Shown here in pieces: positions 43,814 through 56,929 of a stretch of DNA of 64,000 bases. A program made the translations under genes and the position numbers. Each line of letters begins with the position of its first letter. Position 1 is the stretch's first letter. A model generated the notes under the pieces. It worked only from the letters and a program-made list of their open reading frames with translations. It was not told the origin of the DNA and searched no databases. Source of the stretch: Zelopaecilomyces penicillatus (taxonomy: Eukaryota; Ascomycota; Sordariomycetes; Hypocreales; Pseudodiploosporaceae); NCBI GenBank assembly GCA_005765155.1, contig VCCP01000003.1, forward strand, positions 5,146,001 through 5,210,000, in the 5' to 3' direction.

Positions 43814-45107
43814 TTACAGTCGCAGCATCTTGGCGGCCCAGTCCTCAATCAGCTGCTCTGTAGGGAAGCTCATCTCCTCAAGCTTCTGGGCGTAAGGGGT
43901 GGGGACCTCAGCACCAGTGACACGCTGGGCGGGACCGTGAAGGTAATCGAAAGCGTACTCCATCGTCAGGGCCATGATCTCAGCGCTGACACCAAAGGCA
44001 GGGTATCCAGACTCGACGCAAAGGAGCTGGTGGGTCTTCTTGACGGACTGGATGATGGTCTCAAGATCGAGAGGCTTGATGGATCGCAGGTTGACAACCT
44101 CAACCTCGACGCCGTACTTCTTCTTCAGGTTCTCTGCGGCAATCAGAGACTGGCCAACACAGCGGGACATGGTGACGATGGTCAGGTCCTTGCCAGAGCG
44201 CTCAATCTTGGCCTTGCCGATAGGAATGACAAAGTCATCCTTCTGAGCAGCCTCCGACATCGGGAAAGATTGGCCGTACATGAGCTCGTTCTCCAGGACA
44301 ACGACGGGGTTAGGATCCCGGATGGCAGCCTTAAGGAGACCCTTGGCATCCTCAGCGCTCCATGGCGAAACAACCTTCAGGCCGGGGACGCTGCCGTACC
44401 AGGCAGAGTAATCCTGAGAGTGCTGGGCACCGACACCGGAGGCAAATCCGTTAGGTCCACGGAAAGTGATGTTGCAAGGCTGGATACCGCCGGACATGTA
44501 GAGGGTCTTGGCGGCCGAGTTGACGACTTGATCGATGGCTTGCATGGCGAAGTTGAAGGTCATGAACTCGCACTGACAGAGTCTTTAGTTAGTACGATGG
44601 AGCCGCAAAATTGCTTTATAGCATGATGGAAGATCGGGTATGGGTTGACATGATGAATCGCATATCACCACAATGATGATATCGTTCAATCCTTTAGACA
44701 AGAGTACTCACCACAGGGTGCAAACCACTCAGAGCAGCACCAACAGCCAAACCGCAGAAACCACTCTCCGTGATCGGGGTGTCAATGACCCGCTTCTCAC
44801 CGAATCGATCCAACAGCCCCTTTGTGACCTTGTAGGCACCATTGTACTGAGCAACCTCCTCGCCCAAGATGAAGACCTTGGAGTTGGCCTCCAGCTCCTC
44901 GGCCAAAGCCTCGTTCAACGCATCTCGGACTGTGTACTCCTTGACGCCGTTGCCGTCAGCATACGCCCGGATTTGAGAGGAGCCTCCGAAGTAGACGGGT
45001 CGGGCAATGGCACGCGACGTCTGCGCGAAGGATGGAGCCTGTGTCTTGATAGTCGCAGCTCGTGTTGTAGCAGCGAGGCGAGCCGCAGGTCGGAGAAGTC
45101 GAGACAT
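43814..45107 (-). CDS. pdb1: Pyruvate dehydrogenase E1 component, beta subunit
   Basis: Two exons (45107-44712, 44572-43814) give 384 residues. An Arg/Ala/Ser-rich presequence (about 1-48, MSRLLRPAARLAATTRAATI) fits mitochondrial import. The TPP-binding beta fold follows: EYTVRDALNEALAEEL, VFILGEEVAQYNGAYKVT, RVIDTPITESGFCGLAVGAA, then TFRGPNGFASGVGAQHSQD and a transketolase C-terminal domain. With the alpha subunit it decarboxylates pyruvate in the mitochondrial matrix. The start is supported by the presequence and by loss of homology upstream. Confidence 0.97.
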
Positions 45108-46050
45108 TGTGGATGAGGTGGTCGAATGGGGGATTTGTGGATGGCGGGAGGAAAAGGTTGTTGATTTGGGTATCAAGAAAAGGAGTCGGAGAGAGGGCCG
45201 CTGCAGTAAAGCACCAGCTCTAAATGTCGCAGGAGGCGAGACTCGTGAGAATTGGGGAGGGATTGGAGCTGCAGAAGTGGTTGGAGGATGGAAAGAGAGG
45301 CGATGAAAGCAAGAGGGAATTTCCGGACCGGCCACGCCAGAGAAGGTCTCACAGCTTTTTTTTTCCCTTGGGGTGCTTTGGGGTGGTACCAGACAGTAGC
45401 TAAGAGCTCCCACCGCACCCAATGCCAGGCCCTGCAGCGCCCTGGAATGCCCCGTTGAATTGCAGCGAACGCGCTGCCGGACCCGCCCAGCGGCCAGTCT
45501 GTTGGGGCATGCCAGCGAATGAGGGAGGGCTGACGGCGCTGACTAAGACGACTCTTATCGCCTGCAGAGGGCTTTTGAAGTGTTTGGTGCTGTGTGCTCA
45601 ATTGGGCATGGATACCTCAGATAAAGAGCCTCCCTATCAGGACGGCCCATGCTGACAGGAGGCGGTCTATCGTCCGCCAAAGAAGTTCGTTTAGAATGCC
45701 TACTGACTGTGTAGATAACACACTCAGAGCCAATATTAACTAAGAAAGACAAAGGCAACTGATGCAAACAGCAGATTTAGAAAAGTGTACCCCAGCTCGG
45801 GCGTCGATTATTTTAAACTTTCCGAGAAAAAGAGTCTAAGTATGTGCGTTGTAGACAAGTAATTATACGCATAATACAGTAAATGCCTGTCCGTCCCATC
45901 CATCTGCTTCCCAGCCGTATCGCAGATATGCTCATCATCTTACTCCGTCCAAGAGAAAATTCATGCTTGCCATCTTCACCTCTGCCTCATTAAACGTCAA
46001 GATGTTGAGTTGTTGTTTTAGTTCATCTATCCCTTATCCGTTACTCTCCT
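45108..46050. other. PDH E1-beta promoter and ERG6 3' region
   Basis: About 940 bases between same-strand genes. Frames here have no domain. Confidence 0.5.
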
Positions 46051-47405
46051 TTACGCAGCGGGCTTGCGACCGACCATGAGGTACATGGGTGTGAAGAGAT
46101 GCTCCCGTCCGCCGGCGACCAAGCAGTCGGCTGCGAGCGCCAGGCTGTCTGCCGTCTTCCTGGTGCCTGGTGGTGCCAGTCGGAAAGTCTCCAGAAGACC
46201 GGCAAAGTTGTGGGCAATTGCACGACCCCAGTGTGTCATCCGTGCGATGGTGAAGAAGTCTCCCATGGTCTGCAAGTACTTCATGTCACCGGACAGGGGC
46301 CACCACCAGGGTAGAGGATCAGGGCGGTCGGCCAAATCTTCGTGATGAAGCATCTCGAAGCCAGCCTCCTTCATTGCCTGCAGAGCCTCGGAGATCTTGA
46401 CCATGTTGGAAATACCATCGCCTTGCTCAATTCCCAATCGAACCTCGCGGTGGTGCAGGTTTTCGTTGTCGTAATCATCAGTCATCAACCATTCGTACAC
46501 ACCAAAGACACCGCCCGGCTTCAGCACACGGAAGATTTGGCTGTAGATGCCGACCAAAGAGGGGGCATGGACGGTAGCCTCGATAGCGTAGACGGCATCG
46601 AAACTTGCGTCAGGGAAGGCCATTTGCTGATTGTAATAGTTAGTATGCGTTTCACTTGAGAGGCCAGATGCGTAGACTGGATTTGGAGTTGTAGTCTCGT
46701 ACCATGAAATCGCCCTTGACAAACTCCAATTGGTTTGCCAGGCCCTCCTTGGCCGCATAGTGAGTGGCACGGTCGATCTGGTAATCGTTGTTGTTCAGGC
46801 CAGTGACGTGGCAGCCGGTAAACTTGGCAATCTCTCTGGCAGGGCCACCAACACCACATCCGACATCAAGGACCTTCATGCCATCCTTGATACCAATGCT
46901 GTGTGCAAGGTAGTGCTCATGACGAGCAATGGCCTGGTAAAAGGGCTCGCCGTATGAGAAGCGGCAGAAGTGGAATGATTGACCCCAGCCATACTCGTAC
47001 AAGTCGGTAGCCAAATTGTAGTAGCTGAAAGAGGCAGGTTAGCCATCGAGCATTCAATCCGAAAGTAATGTTCTTTGCGAGAGCTGTCATATCATTACTT
47101 ACTTTCTCGTCAAGGTGGCGTACTCTGCGGTTCGTGCCTAACCCTCCTCATTAGCCCAATTGTCGGGTTGGCATATCCAATTGAGGACAACTTACAGCAC
47201 GTTCCTCTTCGGTCTCGTTAGCAGCGGGCTTGTTGTCCCAATGCTTGAAGTACTCGTCTGAGGCAGCCTGGTTGGCATCATTACGACCCTTGGACATCAT
47301 GGCCATGATGCCACCCCTGGCTTGGGCAGATTTGCCGTGCATGGCCTTGTTGAAGGCAGCATCCCGGCTCTTGTCCTCGGGCTCGAGCTTGTGTGAGGGG
47401 GGCAT
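46051..47405 (-). CDS. erg6: Sterol 24-C-methyltransferase ERG6
   Basis: Four exons (47405-47196, 47137-47103, 47024-46703, 46626-46051) give 380 residues. Blocks in order: YYNLATDLYEYGWGQSFHF (sterol-binding region I), SAM motif VLDVGCGVGGPAREIA, KGDFMQMAFPDASFDAVYAI, EATVHAP, LKPGGVFGVYEWLMT, and a C-terminal SAM_MT_C domain ending in YLMVGRKPAA. ERG6 methylates zymosterol-type sterols at C-24 on the ER or lipid droplets, a fungal-specific step of ergosterol synthesis. The very short second exon (35 bases) carries ARTAEYATLTR. Confidence 0.96.
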
Positions 47406-48088
47406 GTTGAATGTGATTATTGGGGTTGGTTGACAAGGACGAAGCTGCAGTACAATATCACAGGATGAAAGCACAAACAGAAATAGGGCGGGAGCTGTTC
47501 AGGATTCAAGAAAAACTGGCAGAGGGGCGTTTTAAGTAGGCGGCCTATCAAGGACTGGGCATCGCGACAATTTCCACTGCAACCCAGCGGGAGCTGTTAC
47601 GCCGATAATTGCTGCCCACCCAACTCTCACCTAATCTCAATTCCAGGGGACCTTCGGCCCACTAATGCCGATTTGGGGCGATATCTTGATGCCGTAGGGG
47701 GTAAAGTTTTCTCCATTCGGGCAGAAGCGGCAGGCGGTCAGAGGAGGGCTCTATGTACGAATACGAAACCGAAGTGTTAATGGCCAATGACGTGGGGTGT
47801 TTGGTCAAATGGTGGCCAGAATGCGGAAACCGAACAAGCGCTTGTGGCAAAGTACGAAAACGAGACCTGTCAATATTAGGGACAGGGGGATCAGGGGCGC
47901 TGACAAACAAAAGTGATGCAATCGGATAGACAGTTATCGATAATGCCACCCCTGTCGCTTATGTAACACTTTGTGGTGGCGGGTAGCTCAGCATCTCAGA
48001 TTTCTTCTGCGGGACACGATTGAGTTGAAGTCGTGGCTGGCTTCTCCCTCTGCTTACACCATCATCAGCATCTGCTGCACCGCTTATA
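47406..48088. other. Divergent promoter region of ERG6 and SLT11
   Basis: About 680 bases between two start codons. No gene is seen and no site is confidently recognised. Confidence 0.5.
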
Positions 48089-49281
48089 ATGCCGCCTCAA
48101 ATCAAACAAGATCTGAACCGCTCGGGATGGGAGTCCACGGACTTTCCATCAGTCTGTGAGAAATGCCTTCCTGAGAATCCCTACGTCAAGATGCTCAAGG
48201 AGGACTATGGCGCAGAATGCAAATTGGTAAGAAATCCGTCTCTTTTGATGCGCCTGGAATTTTTTGCTTGTAATGACGAGGCTAACACTAGGTGCAATAG
48301 TGTACGAGACCGTTCACCGTATTTAGTTGGAGCGCCGATCGCGCCCAAGGCCGGAAAAGGCGAACAAACATTTGCTTGACATGCGCAAGACTCAAGAACT
48401 GCTGTCAGTGCTGCATGCTGGATCTATCGTTCGGTCTACCTATTGTGGTGCGCGATGCTGCCCTGAAGATGGTCGCCCCAGGACCGCAGTCGGACATCAA
48501 CAGAGAGTACTTTGCCCAGAATAACGAGAAACTCATTGAGGAGGGCAAGGCTGGAATCGAGGAGTATGAGAAGACCGATGACAAGGCCCGTGAGCTGTTG
48601 CGGCGCTTGGCGGCCAGCAAACCATATTTTCGAAAAGGAAGAACCGTGGACGAGTCGGAGCTGGCAAATGCTAGAGTGGGCGGCGATCCCGCCGTTGGAG
48701 CTGGGGTTGGAGGACCGGGTCCCATCCGAACGCGCGACTCTAGGGCAGCGGCAGCGGCGGGAGCAAGACCAGGTGGGAAGGGCAAGGCGCGGCAAGCCTT
48801 TCCAAGCGCCGCACAATTACCACCTAGTCCCCGAGACTGGCTCCCACCAGATGATCAGAATGTCATGTCACTTTTTGTCACGGGAGTGGAGGACGATTTG
48901 CCTGAGCACAAAGTCCGTGACTTTTTTAAGGCCCACGGCAAGATCAAGAGCTTGGTGTGCTCCCACATGTCACACTGCGCATTTGTCAACTATGAAACAA
49001 GAGAGGCTGCGGAAAAGGCGGCCAGCGCATGCCAAGGCCGTGCTGTAATAGCTGGATGCCCACTTCGAATTCGCTGGGGCGTGCCTAAAGCAATTGGTAC
49101 TATGGACAAGGAGCAACGATATCAGATGCTGCAGGACGCTCGCATTCGCCGAGCATCTTCAAGTACACAGAGGCAGGGTGCTCTCCAGGGCGGCCAGGAT
49201 GGCAACCCAGCTCCGCCATCGCTGGCGGCGCCTCCCGGAGCGGAAGACACACCCAACTATGCCAGTCTTTCCGGAGACTAG
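48089..49281 (+). CDS. slt11: Pre-mRNA splicing factor SLT11/ECM2 (RBM22-like)
   Basis: Two exons (48089-48226, 48301-49281) give 372 residues. The N-terminus GWESTDFPSVCEKCLPENP and the split Cys block (ECKLCTRPFTVFSW, ICLTCARLKNCCQCCMLDL) make the zinc-binding torus-like region of the Slt11/Cwc2/RBM22 group. A disordered Ala/Gly/Arg stretch (about 200-245) precedes an RRM (about 258-330: SLFVTGVEDDLPEHKVRDFF, CAFVNYETREAAEKAA). This factor helps to shape the catalytic RNA core of the spliceosome in the nucleus. The last 40 residues are Gln/Gly/Pro-rich. Confidence 0.92.
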
Positions 49282-49483
49282 ACAACGGATCTCTTCATTC
49301 ATCACCCTTCGGAGTCGGGAGTTTTGGCGAGACGGGAAAGCAGGATTTATTCAGTTTCAGGATGTGTCGTTTGCAGCAGACAGACAAGATCAAATTTGTT
49401 TCGGAAATGAAGTTCATGGGTATCATAGCTGGAGTTGATAGTTTTACATGACTTATTCACAATAGAGTACACGGCTGCCGTTA

Positions 49484-50081
49484 TTATCTGCAGCCACATC
49501 CACCACCACTCTTCCCGCCGGAGCCTGCCGTCAATATGCTCTCGTTGTCGCCCCTCTCGGTCTCCTTGTGAATCCGCAACTCTGGTGAACACTGTTAACG
49601 ACTTGTAACCTCATAACCACGCAGGATCATAATGCACAACACATACGGTAGGTGTGGTCCTCGGCCGAAGCTCTTCGTCCCTGAACGACGTTCTGGCGCA
49701 AGATCTTGGCTACATCATGAGCGTGCTGAATTGCCGTCTGGGTGTCGGTGTCGGATGAGTTGAGAGAGCGCTTTTCGCGGAACCCCTGCCGGATCTGGTC
49801 TTGTGCTGCCACGAGCACTGGCGCATCGCCTGCACGAAACGAAAGATGGAGGATTAGCATGGAGTTTGCATTGGGGATGCGTTGCCGGGGGAAGATTGGA
49901 TTGAAAACCTACCTTGGAAGGCGATGCGCGCAGCACGCATGATGTTTCGGTATGCTACCAATGCCATAGCTTGTGACGTATGGTGAGGGTCTTAGAGAGT
50001 GATCACAACTCTTCTGGAAGAAAATCGTTACCAACCAGGTTCCAATGTCAAAGTGTAGTTCTGCCGATATTCCGCCGCCAT
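49484..50081 (-). CDS. mzm1: Mitochondrial LYR-type complex III assembly factor MZM1
   Basis: Four exons read by splice signals (ATG at 50081; later exon joins at CTG/CTATGG, CAAG/GCGATG and TACC/AGTTGCG) give 127 residues. The LYR-family core is ALVAYRNIMRAARIAF, then GDAPVLVAAQDQIRQGF, HAHDVAKILRQNVVQG and YQLRIHKETERGDNESI. This order fits Mzm1/LYRM7, which chaperones the Rieske iron-sulfur protein in the mitochondrial matrix before insertion into complex III. The C-terminus ends with a Gly/Cys tail (GGGCGCR). The N-terminal 15 residues could be extra, with Met17 an alternative start. It is convergent with SLT11, about 200 bases apart. Confidence 0.88.
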
Positions 50082-50328
50082 TGTCAGCTGTAAAGTGGTC
50101 AGTGACAGCGCTATCAATACCTAAAGTACAGCGGTAGGTACCTCGATACTTCTACTCCCACAGAAACGACCCCACCACCCACCGCCACTATTTTTGTGTG
50201 CAAGAAGAGCCTGGCAGAAAAAAAAATTGGTAGCAGTGGGATTTATTTAGCCGGGTCCTGGATTTTGAGGTGTTTCCCGCCTTTTACACTTCCAGCCCAA
50301 CCATATTCAAAGACGAGATATTGCAAAA

Positions 50329-51765
50329 ATGGCTTCCGTTTCGCACGTCGTCACCCTGCCTCTGCCGGTCCTGCCCGCTGGCTGGAGTGCCGACAAGGAC
50401 TTCAAGGCCGTCGGCAAGCTCTCCAATGCTGTGCAGCGCAGCATCGAGCCTGTTGGCCCTCACTTCCTCGCCCACGCCCGCCGTGCCCGCCATAAGCGAA
50501 CCTTTTCCGAGGATGACCGTATCCAGGCCCAGGAGAGCGCCAAGAAGGTTGAGGACCTCGATGATGGCGAGGAGAGCGAGGCAGAGGACCCCATGATGCT
50601 TCAGTTGCAGGCCAAGGACTGGAAGGTATGTTGTGCTCTCTCGAAAGTTATATCAATGACAATTGCAATTGATGCCCTGGCCGTATTGCACTGTATAGAT
50701 TCTGACAGCTCTTTCTTATAGTCTCAAGACCACTACAAGGTTCTTGGTCTGTCCAAGTACCGCCACAAGGCCAGTGAGGACCAGATCAAGAAGGCCCACC
50801 GCAAGAAGGTGTTGAAGCACCATCCTGATAAGAAGGCTGCCAAGGGCAGCACCGAGGACGATCAGTTCTTCAAGTGCATCCAGAAAGCCACCGATGTGCT
50901 GCTTGACCCTATCAAGCGTCGCCAATACGACTCCGTCGATGAGGAGGCTGATGTTGAGCCCCCTACCAAGAAGCAGATCCAGAAGGGCGACTTCTACAAG
51001 CTGTGGAGCAAGGTCTTCAAGTCCGAAGCTCGTTTCTCCAAGAACCACCCTGTGCCTACCTTTGGTGACTCCAACTCCTCCAAGGATCACGTCGAGGACT
51101 TTTACAACTTCTGGTACAACTTTGATAGCTGGAGGACCTTTGAGTACCTTGATGAGGACGTCCCCGATGACAACGAGAACCGTGACCAGAAGCGTCATGT
51201 GGAGCGCAAGAACACCAATTCTCGCAAGAAGAAGAAGGCTGAGGACAATGCCCGTCTTCGCGGCATACTAGATGACTGCTCCGCTGGGGATGAGCGTATC
51301 AAGCGCTTTAGGCACGAGGCCAATGCCGCCAAGAACAAGAAGAAGTTTGAGCGAGAGGCTGCCGAGAAGAAGGCCATTGAGGACGCCAAGGCCAAGGCCG
51401 AAGCTGAAGCTAAGGCAAAGGCTGACGCCGAGGCGGCGGCCAAGGTCGACCGTGAGTCCAGCAAGAAGGCTAAGGAGGCTGCCAAGAACGCCGTCAAGAA
51501 GAACAAGCGTGTTCTCAAGGGTTCCGTCAAGGACGCCAACTACTTCTCCACTGGCGGTGACGCCTCTGCCGCTCAGATTGACGCCGTGCTCAACGACGTT
51601 GACCTGGTGCAGAGCAAGATTGATCCCGATGAGATGGCCGCTCTGGCTGCCAAGCTCAACGGCCTCACTGTTGCCGACAAGATTAAGGGTGTCTGGAGCG
51701 AGGAGGTTAAGAGGCTGGTGGGCGCTGGCAAGCTCAAGGATGGTGAGGCTAAGAACCTGGCATGA
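50329..51765 (+). CDS. zuo1: Zuotin, ribosome-associated J-domain protein
   Basis: Two exons (50329-50625, 50722-51765) give 446 residues. After an N-terminal region, the J domain (about 100-170) has HYKVLGLSKYRHKASEDQ and HPD at 133-135, which stimulates Hsp70 ATPase. The zuotin homology region follows (GDFYKLWSKVFKSEARFSK, FYNFWYNFDSWRTFEYLDED), then a Lys/Ala/Glu-rich charged helix (about 275-370) that binds ribosomal RNA and a C-terminal four-helix part. Zuotin pairs with Ssz1 as the ribosome-associated complex at the nascent-chain exit. Confidence 0.96.
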
Positions 51766-52254
51766 ATATGATGAGTTTTAAGAAAATGAGATGAGATGAC
51801 CTGGAAAAGTAAAATGATGATGATGATAGGTTTCTGGAGGGGTTAGATATCACAAAATAATAGACATGAGAGCACATCCATGATTGGTGCTTGAACTTCT
51901 TGACCCTTTTCCTACAGCCGAGTGATACCATTTAGCTTGTAGCATGGGATGATACGATCGTACTGTGATTTAGTAGAAACGACACTCTGGCTTATACTCA
52001 ATTGAGAGAGATCACAGCGATTTGGTAAATCCAGGATTCTTATAAATTATTATGAGAGGGGGAAAATATATATTTGGAGGTATCATGTCCGTCTACGCTG
52101 CCATTCTCTTAAAATACATCGTCGGCCCTAAATATCACTACCTCTATCTATGTACAAACTTTCTCCGTTACTGAGCGGGACATGGTCAATGTACATGCAG
52201 TTTTGAATATCTCTCCCTATAAATAGTCTGTAAGAGCTTCTCATAATACCTTCT
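51766..52254. other. Convergent 3' region, zuotin and ABC transporter
   Basis: About 490 bases, AT-rich, likely containing both polyadenylation regions. No gene is seen. Confidence 0.5.
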
Positions 52255-55200
52255 TTACGAAGCGTCTCTGTCAAGTGATTGTCCCAGAACCATTTCGTGA
52301 TAAATTCCCTTCTTCGTTACTAGCTCTTCATGGGAGCCCATCTCAACTATTTGACCCTTGCTAAATACGACAATGACGTCCGCATCGCGAATGGTGCTCA
52401 GGCGATGTGCCACAGCGATGGTGGTACGCCCTTCCGCAGCTCGATCGAGTGCCTCCTTGACGACCTTCTCAGACTCCGAATCTAGAGCACTTGTAGCTTC
52501 ATCAAGAAGCAGAAGGCGCGGCTTCCGGATCAAGGCTCTGGCAATCGCAATCCGCTGTCTTTGGCCGCCTGATAGTGACAGCCCCTGATTACCGCAAGGG
52601 GTGGCCAGGCCGTCAGGTAGGGACGAGACAAAGTCCCAGATATTCGCCTGTTGGCAGGCAGTGACAATCTCTTCTTCTGAGGGCTCACTGCGTTCAATAC
52701 CGAGAGAAATATTGTCGCGGATAGACCCTTGGTATAGCACAGGCTCTTGTTGGACGAGAGCAATATCGCGTCGGTAGCGGCATCTGTCATGCAGCTTGAC
52801 GTCTTTTCCGTCAGCACGGAGCTCGCCCGTTGTAGGGTCGTAAAACCGCTCGAGCATTGCAATCATGGTAGACTTTCCACAACCAGAGGCACCGACAAAA
52901 GCAACCATCTTACCAGATTCGATGTTAACTGAGATATCTCGGAGGACCTTGATATTCGGCCGCAAAGGATATGCAAAACCCATACTGCTGCAAACCATTT
53001 CAGTGCCTTTGCCAACAGAGTTTGAATTTTTTTCATCATCGCCTTCGTAATCGATGAGTTGCCGCTGTTTGCGCAGTTGGAAGATGTAATTGATGGCGGT
53101 GCGGGCCTTGGTAATGCTAGTGCTATATTGGAAGAAGGTCGCCGCCGCTTCACCAGAGAAAATGGTGGCAATGAAGACAGTATAAAACTGCCCACTATTG
53201 TATTCGCCTGTAGACATCAGGCGGCCGCCATACCAGAAGCCAAGCGCCATGGCGAGGAATGAAATGGACTGGCTTAGCGAGTAGAACAACATCTTCCACC
53301 ATAAGGACTTGATTGTTAGCTTTGAGATCCCGTCAAGAGCCTTGTGGTATCGTTCAATAACAGCCCTTTCAAGAGCCAAGGAAGACACGGTCCGAATTGC
53401 CATAACAGCTTCAGAAGCCAAGCCACTACTATTAGCGAATCGGGCAGCTGTGTCATCGTCGAACTTATACTCCAGCCTGATCCGCACGTAACCAGAAGCA
53501 ACCAGGACAGGCAGAGCACCAAACACCAAAACAAGACCGAGTTTCCAGCCAGTTACGATGGCCAGGATGCAACTCGAAAGTAGATTTACAACGTTGATGG
53601 AAATCAAGACCAAATTCATCGAGACAAGCTCTTGTAAGCTGCTGGGCTCTGATGTAAGACGTGATGTGAGGGCACCTGTAGTGTTTTCTGGTTTATCGAA
53701 GAACGCCATATCTTGACGTAAGGTGTTACTGAAAATCTCACTGCGATAATACCGTGTGATATGCTAAAAGTATGGGACCGGTGATCAGCTTCATTGTACA
53801 GGAGGTCTCTACTGTAGTTATGATTGGAGAGAGAGAAAATATTTACCTGAGCTAAAACGTTCGAGTTCCACCCTGCAATTGCATAAGCGATGAAGTTGCC
53901 GATTGCTACTACGAAGAACATGAGAGCGAAGAAGTTACCCTTGCTAACATCAATAGTAACAAAGGCATCCATCGTTTTCGAGAACAGAACGGCTAAAGCA
54001 GGATATGTGGCTCCTAGGAGTAGTTTGTTAGCTGATGGAGAATTACAGGGAGCTGGAATAAGAGAATAGAAGTAGAACTTTACCTCCGACTAGACAGGAT
54101 ATAGAAATGAAACCCAGATTTGGCCACAAAATGGGCTGCTCTTTCAAGATGAGATATAGACCGTGTAGTAAGCCATATGCCTCCTTTTGGGCTGTAGCAG
54201 TGGCACTCTGAGTCCCTGTTGCTGAAACATGGCTAGGTGCGAGTACCAGGTTGTCAGGGTTGTCTTTCTCGTCTGTATCGTCTTCTGTGTCACTGGCTGC
54301 ACCCGTTTTGTCGCCGAGATCCTGTGCCTGGACAAGCCTTGAATATGCTCCACCAAGCCCAATTAGTTGCGAGTGTGTACCCTGTTCTAGCATCTCACCC
54401 TTGGACATGACAATGATGTTGTCTGCGTCTCGGATGGTAGAAAGTCGATGGGCAATAACAATCATCGTGCGGCCTTTGGCAACGTTGTTCAGAGCCTTTT
54501 GCACAATTCTTTCGGCGTTGGGATCGAGCGCACTTGTAGCTTCGTCAAGTAATAGGACCTTCGGGTTAGAAATGATGCTTCGTGCGATGACGATGCGTTG
54601 CTTCTGTCCCCCTGATAATGATGCACCTCGTTCTCCGATGTAGGTTTCATATCCCTAACTCATGTGTTAGTCTCAAGATGGTACTATCACAGGATTATCT
54701 CCATATTAACTCATACATTTGGCAAATCTTCAATAAAGTCGTGGGCATAAGCTGCCTGGCATGCCTCTTTCACCAACTTCTGTTTCTCTTCATCAGGGAG
54801 ATCAGCTGCGGGGGTACCAGTAAGTCCATCGGCAACATTTTGAAAGATTGTGCCGCTGAAGAGCATTGGTTCCTGTTGCATGTGTCAGTAAACAGACGGT
54901 ATCATATACAAAGTGGGTCTGCTCTTTCATACCTGTTGGACCAGTCTGAGGCTAGTTCTCAGCCATTGCAGATTCAGAGACTCAATGGGGTATCCATCCA
55001 ATGTGATGGAGTTATTAGGGCATGGATACCACCGCTCGAGCAATCCAAAAAGCGTACTCTTTCCAGACCCGCTGGCGCCGACTAGGGCTGTCGTTCGATT
55101 CGCCGGAATATCTATGTTGAGACCTGCAAGGACAGGGACATCTGCGCGAGAAGGATACGCGAAATGCACGTTTTGAAACTTGATATTGCCCTGAAAGTCT

Positions 55201-56929
55201 TCGATCTTCTGCCCATCATCAGAAAGCGAATCGATGGCGGATTTACGGTCGATGACATCAAATAGATCCTGCGCTGCAGCACTCGCTTTTGAGATCGCCA
55301 TGCTCTGAGGCGCAATCTGTGTAAGAGCTTGCGCAGCAACTAACACCGCAAAAATAACACTGGAATGTGTAAGTTGTAAACGACCGAGAAGGAAATTGTG
55401 ATAAATCTGCGATTGAGCTCAACTTACGTTACGACAGTTCCGGGTTGAGTTATTTCCCCAGACGAGTACATCCTAAACCCTTGCCAAAAAGCGAGGGCAT
55501 ATCCAGCAAAGACACAAAAGAACTCCACGGGGAAAAGAATTGCATAAAGCGGCGACTTTTTGAGCCCAATCTGGCGCGCTTCCTCGAGAATGGTTTCAAA
55601 GCGTCGCGAGAGCTTCGGAAAAGCCCAAAACGCATGCGAAGTCCGAATAGTCGCAAACGCTTCTTCAGCAATGGAACCAGCTTTGGAGTAAATGTCAAAC
55701 ATGGAATACTCGTAGCCCGTGTCTATGCCGATACCAATGATGCTAATGATAAGATTGGCAGGGATGATGCAAATGACAATCAGAGTCAGCTTCCATTGAA
55801 CGGCAAATGCGACGATGAAAGCTGATGTGAAGCTGGCGATGCCTTGAATGACAATTCCCATCTTCTCCGAAATACCAATGCTGATGTTGTTGCCATTGGT
55901 AGTAATCTGACCAGAGATGGACGAGGATGGGGAGTCAAAGTAGGACACTTCCTGGCGGAGAGTTTGACGGACAAAGTCAACTCGCAGATGCCTTGTTGTT
56001 CGCGTTGCAGATATGGATATGAGGACCTGTGAAAAGGGGGGTTGGGCTATCAGTATTACTTGTGTTTGATATATAGTTAGGAAAGGGCCAACTAACTGTC
56101 CAAACGTAGGTCAAGACGAATCTTCCGATGAAGAGATAGACGAAATAGAGCCTAAATTAAACGAGATCAAAGGCTTCAGATAATCCACCCTCTTGAATGC
56201 CAAGCTGAAATGATCATGTACTTGGGGACATTTACATACGTATACTTTGACAGCTCCTTTCTGTATGTCCCCGGCGACATTTCCCCCCTCGCGAAATCGT
56301 TGAACACATTGACGAACTTGCCGAATAAGACGTCCATGACCGGGAGGAGACTACCAGTGGCGACCATGCAGATAAAAGCGACGCAGTTCATGAGCCATCC
56401 TAGACGATCCGTATAGGAGAAGACGCGCTGCAACCGGGGGGAGCATCATGGGCGACGAGTTAGCATGTTGATCTCCTGACCTCTTTATATCCTGTGCCCC
56501 CATGGATTCCGAACGTCCCAAAAGGGGAGTTTAATTGTCTGGGTATTTGAAAGCAGAAGCTGTGTAGGGCTGAGAAACGCAGAAAATAGAATATGAAGAT
56601 GGGAGGTATATTTTGTGTGTGCACGTTAGGCCAAACGGCAGTTGCACTCGTGGTACTGATTCTGCTTCCTTCCATAATGGATCGAAAGGTAGACACTGCG
56701 TCCAACCAACCAGATGACCGTAATTTGAGCCATACTTTGGGCCAAGAAATAAAAGATAGAACAAAAAAAGAGTACGCACGATGAAATATTTGAAACTTGT
56801 CTCGCGCTTCTTTGGCTCTTCATTCTCCTCGCCCGCTTTAGACCCATTGACATTTGTTTGCTCATTTCGCGGCGTGCTCATCGCCGTATCAGAGCGTCCA
56901 TCGACCAGCTCTTCCTTTTCAGCACCCAT
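52255..56929 (-). CDS. Full-size ABCB (P-glycoprotein-type) ABC transporter
   Basis: Nine exons (56929-56780, 56427-56240, 56151-56097, 56026-55428, 55359-54933, 54872-54717, 54654-54084, 54010-53847, 53763-52255) keep phase and give 1,272 residues in TMD-NBD-TMD-NBD order. NBD1 has Walker A GASGSGKST, signature LSGGQKQR and Walker B VLLLDEATSALD. NBD2 has GASGCGKST, LSGGQRQR and LLLLDEATSALD. Both H-loops (AHRLST) are intact, so two working ATP sites are expected. The cytosolic N-terminus is charged. An in-frame ATG at 56953 would add 8 residues. ABCB exporters in fungi move drugs, toxins or lipopeptides across the plasma membrane; the substrate is unknown. Confidence 0.93.

Noticed and set aside
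50716..51198. 160-codon minus-strand frame rich in Leu/Val opposite zuotin
   Set aside because: Antisense of Lys/Asp/Glu-rich coding sequence, giving an artefactual hydrophobic protein.
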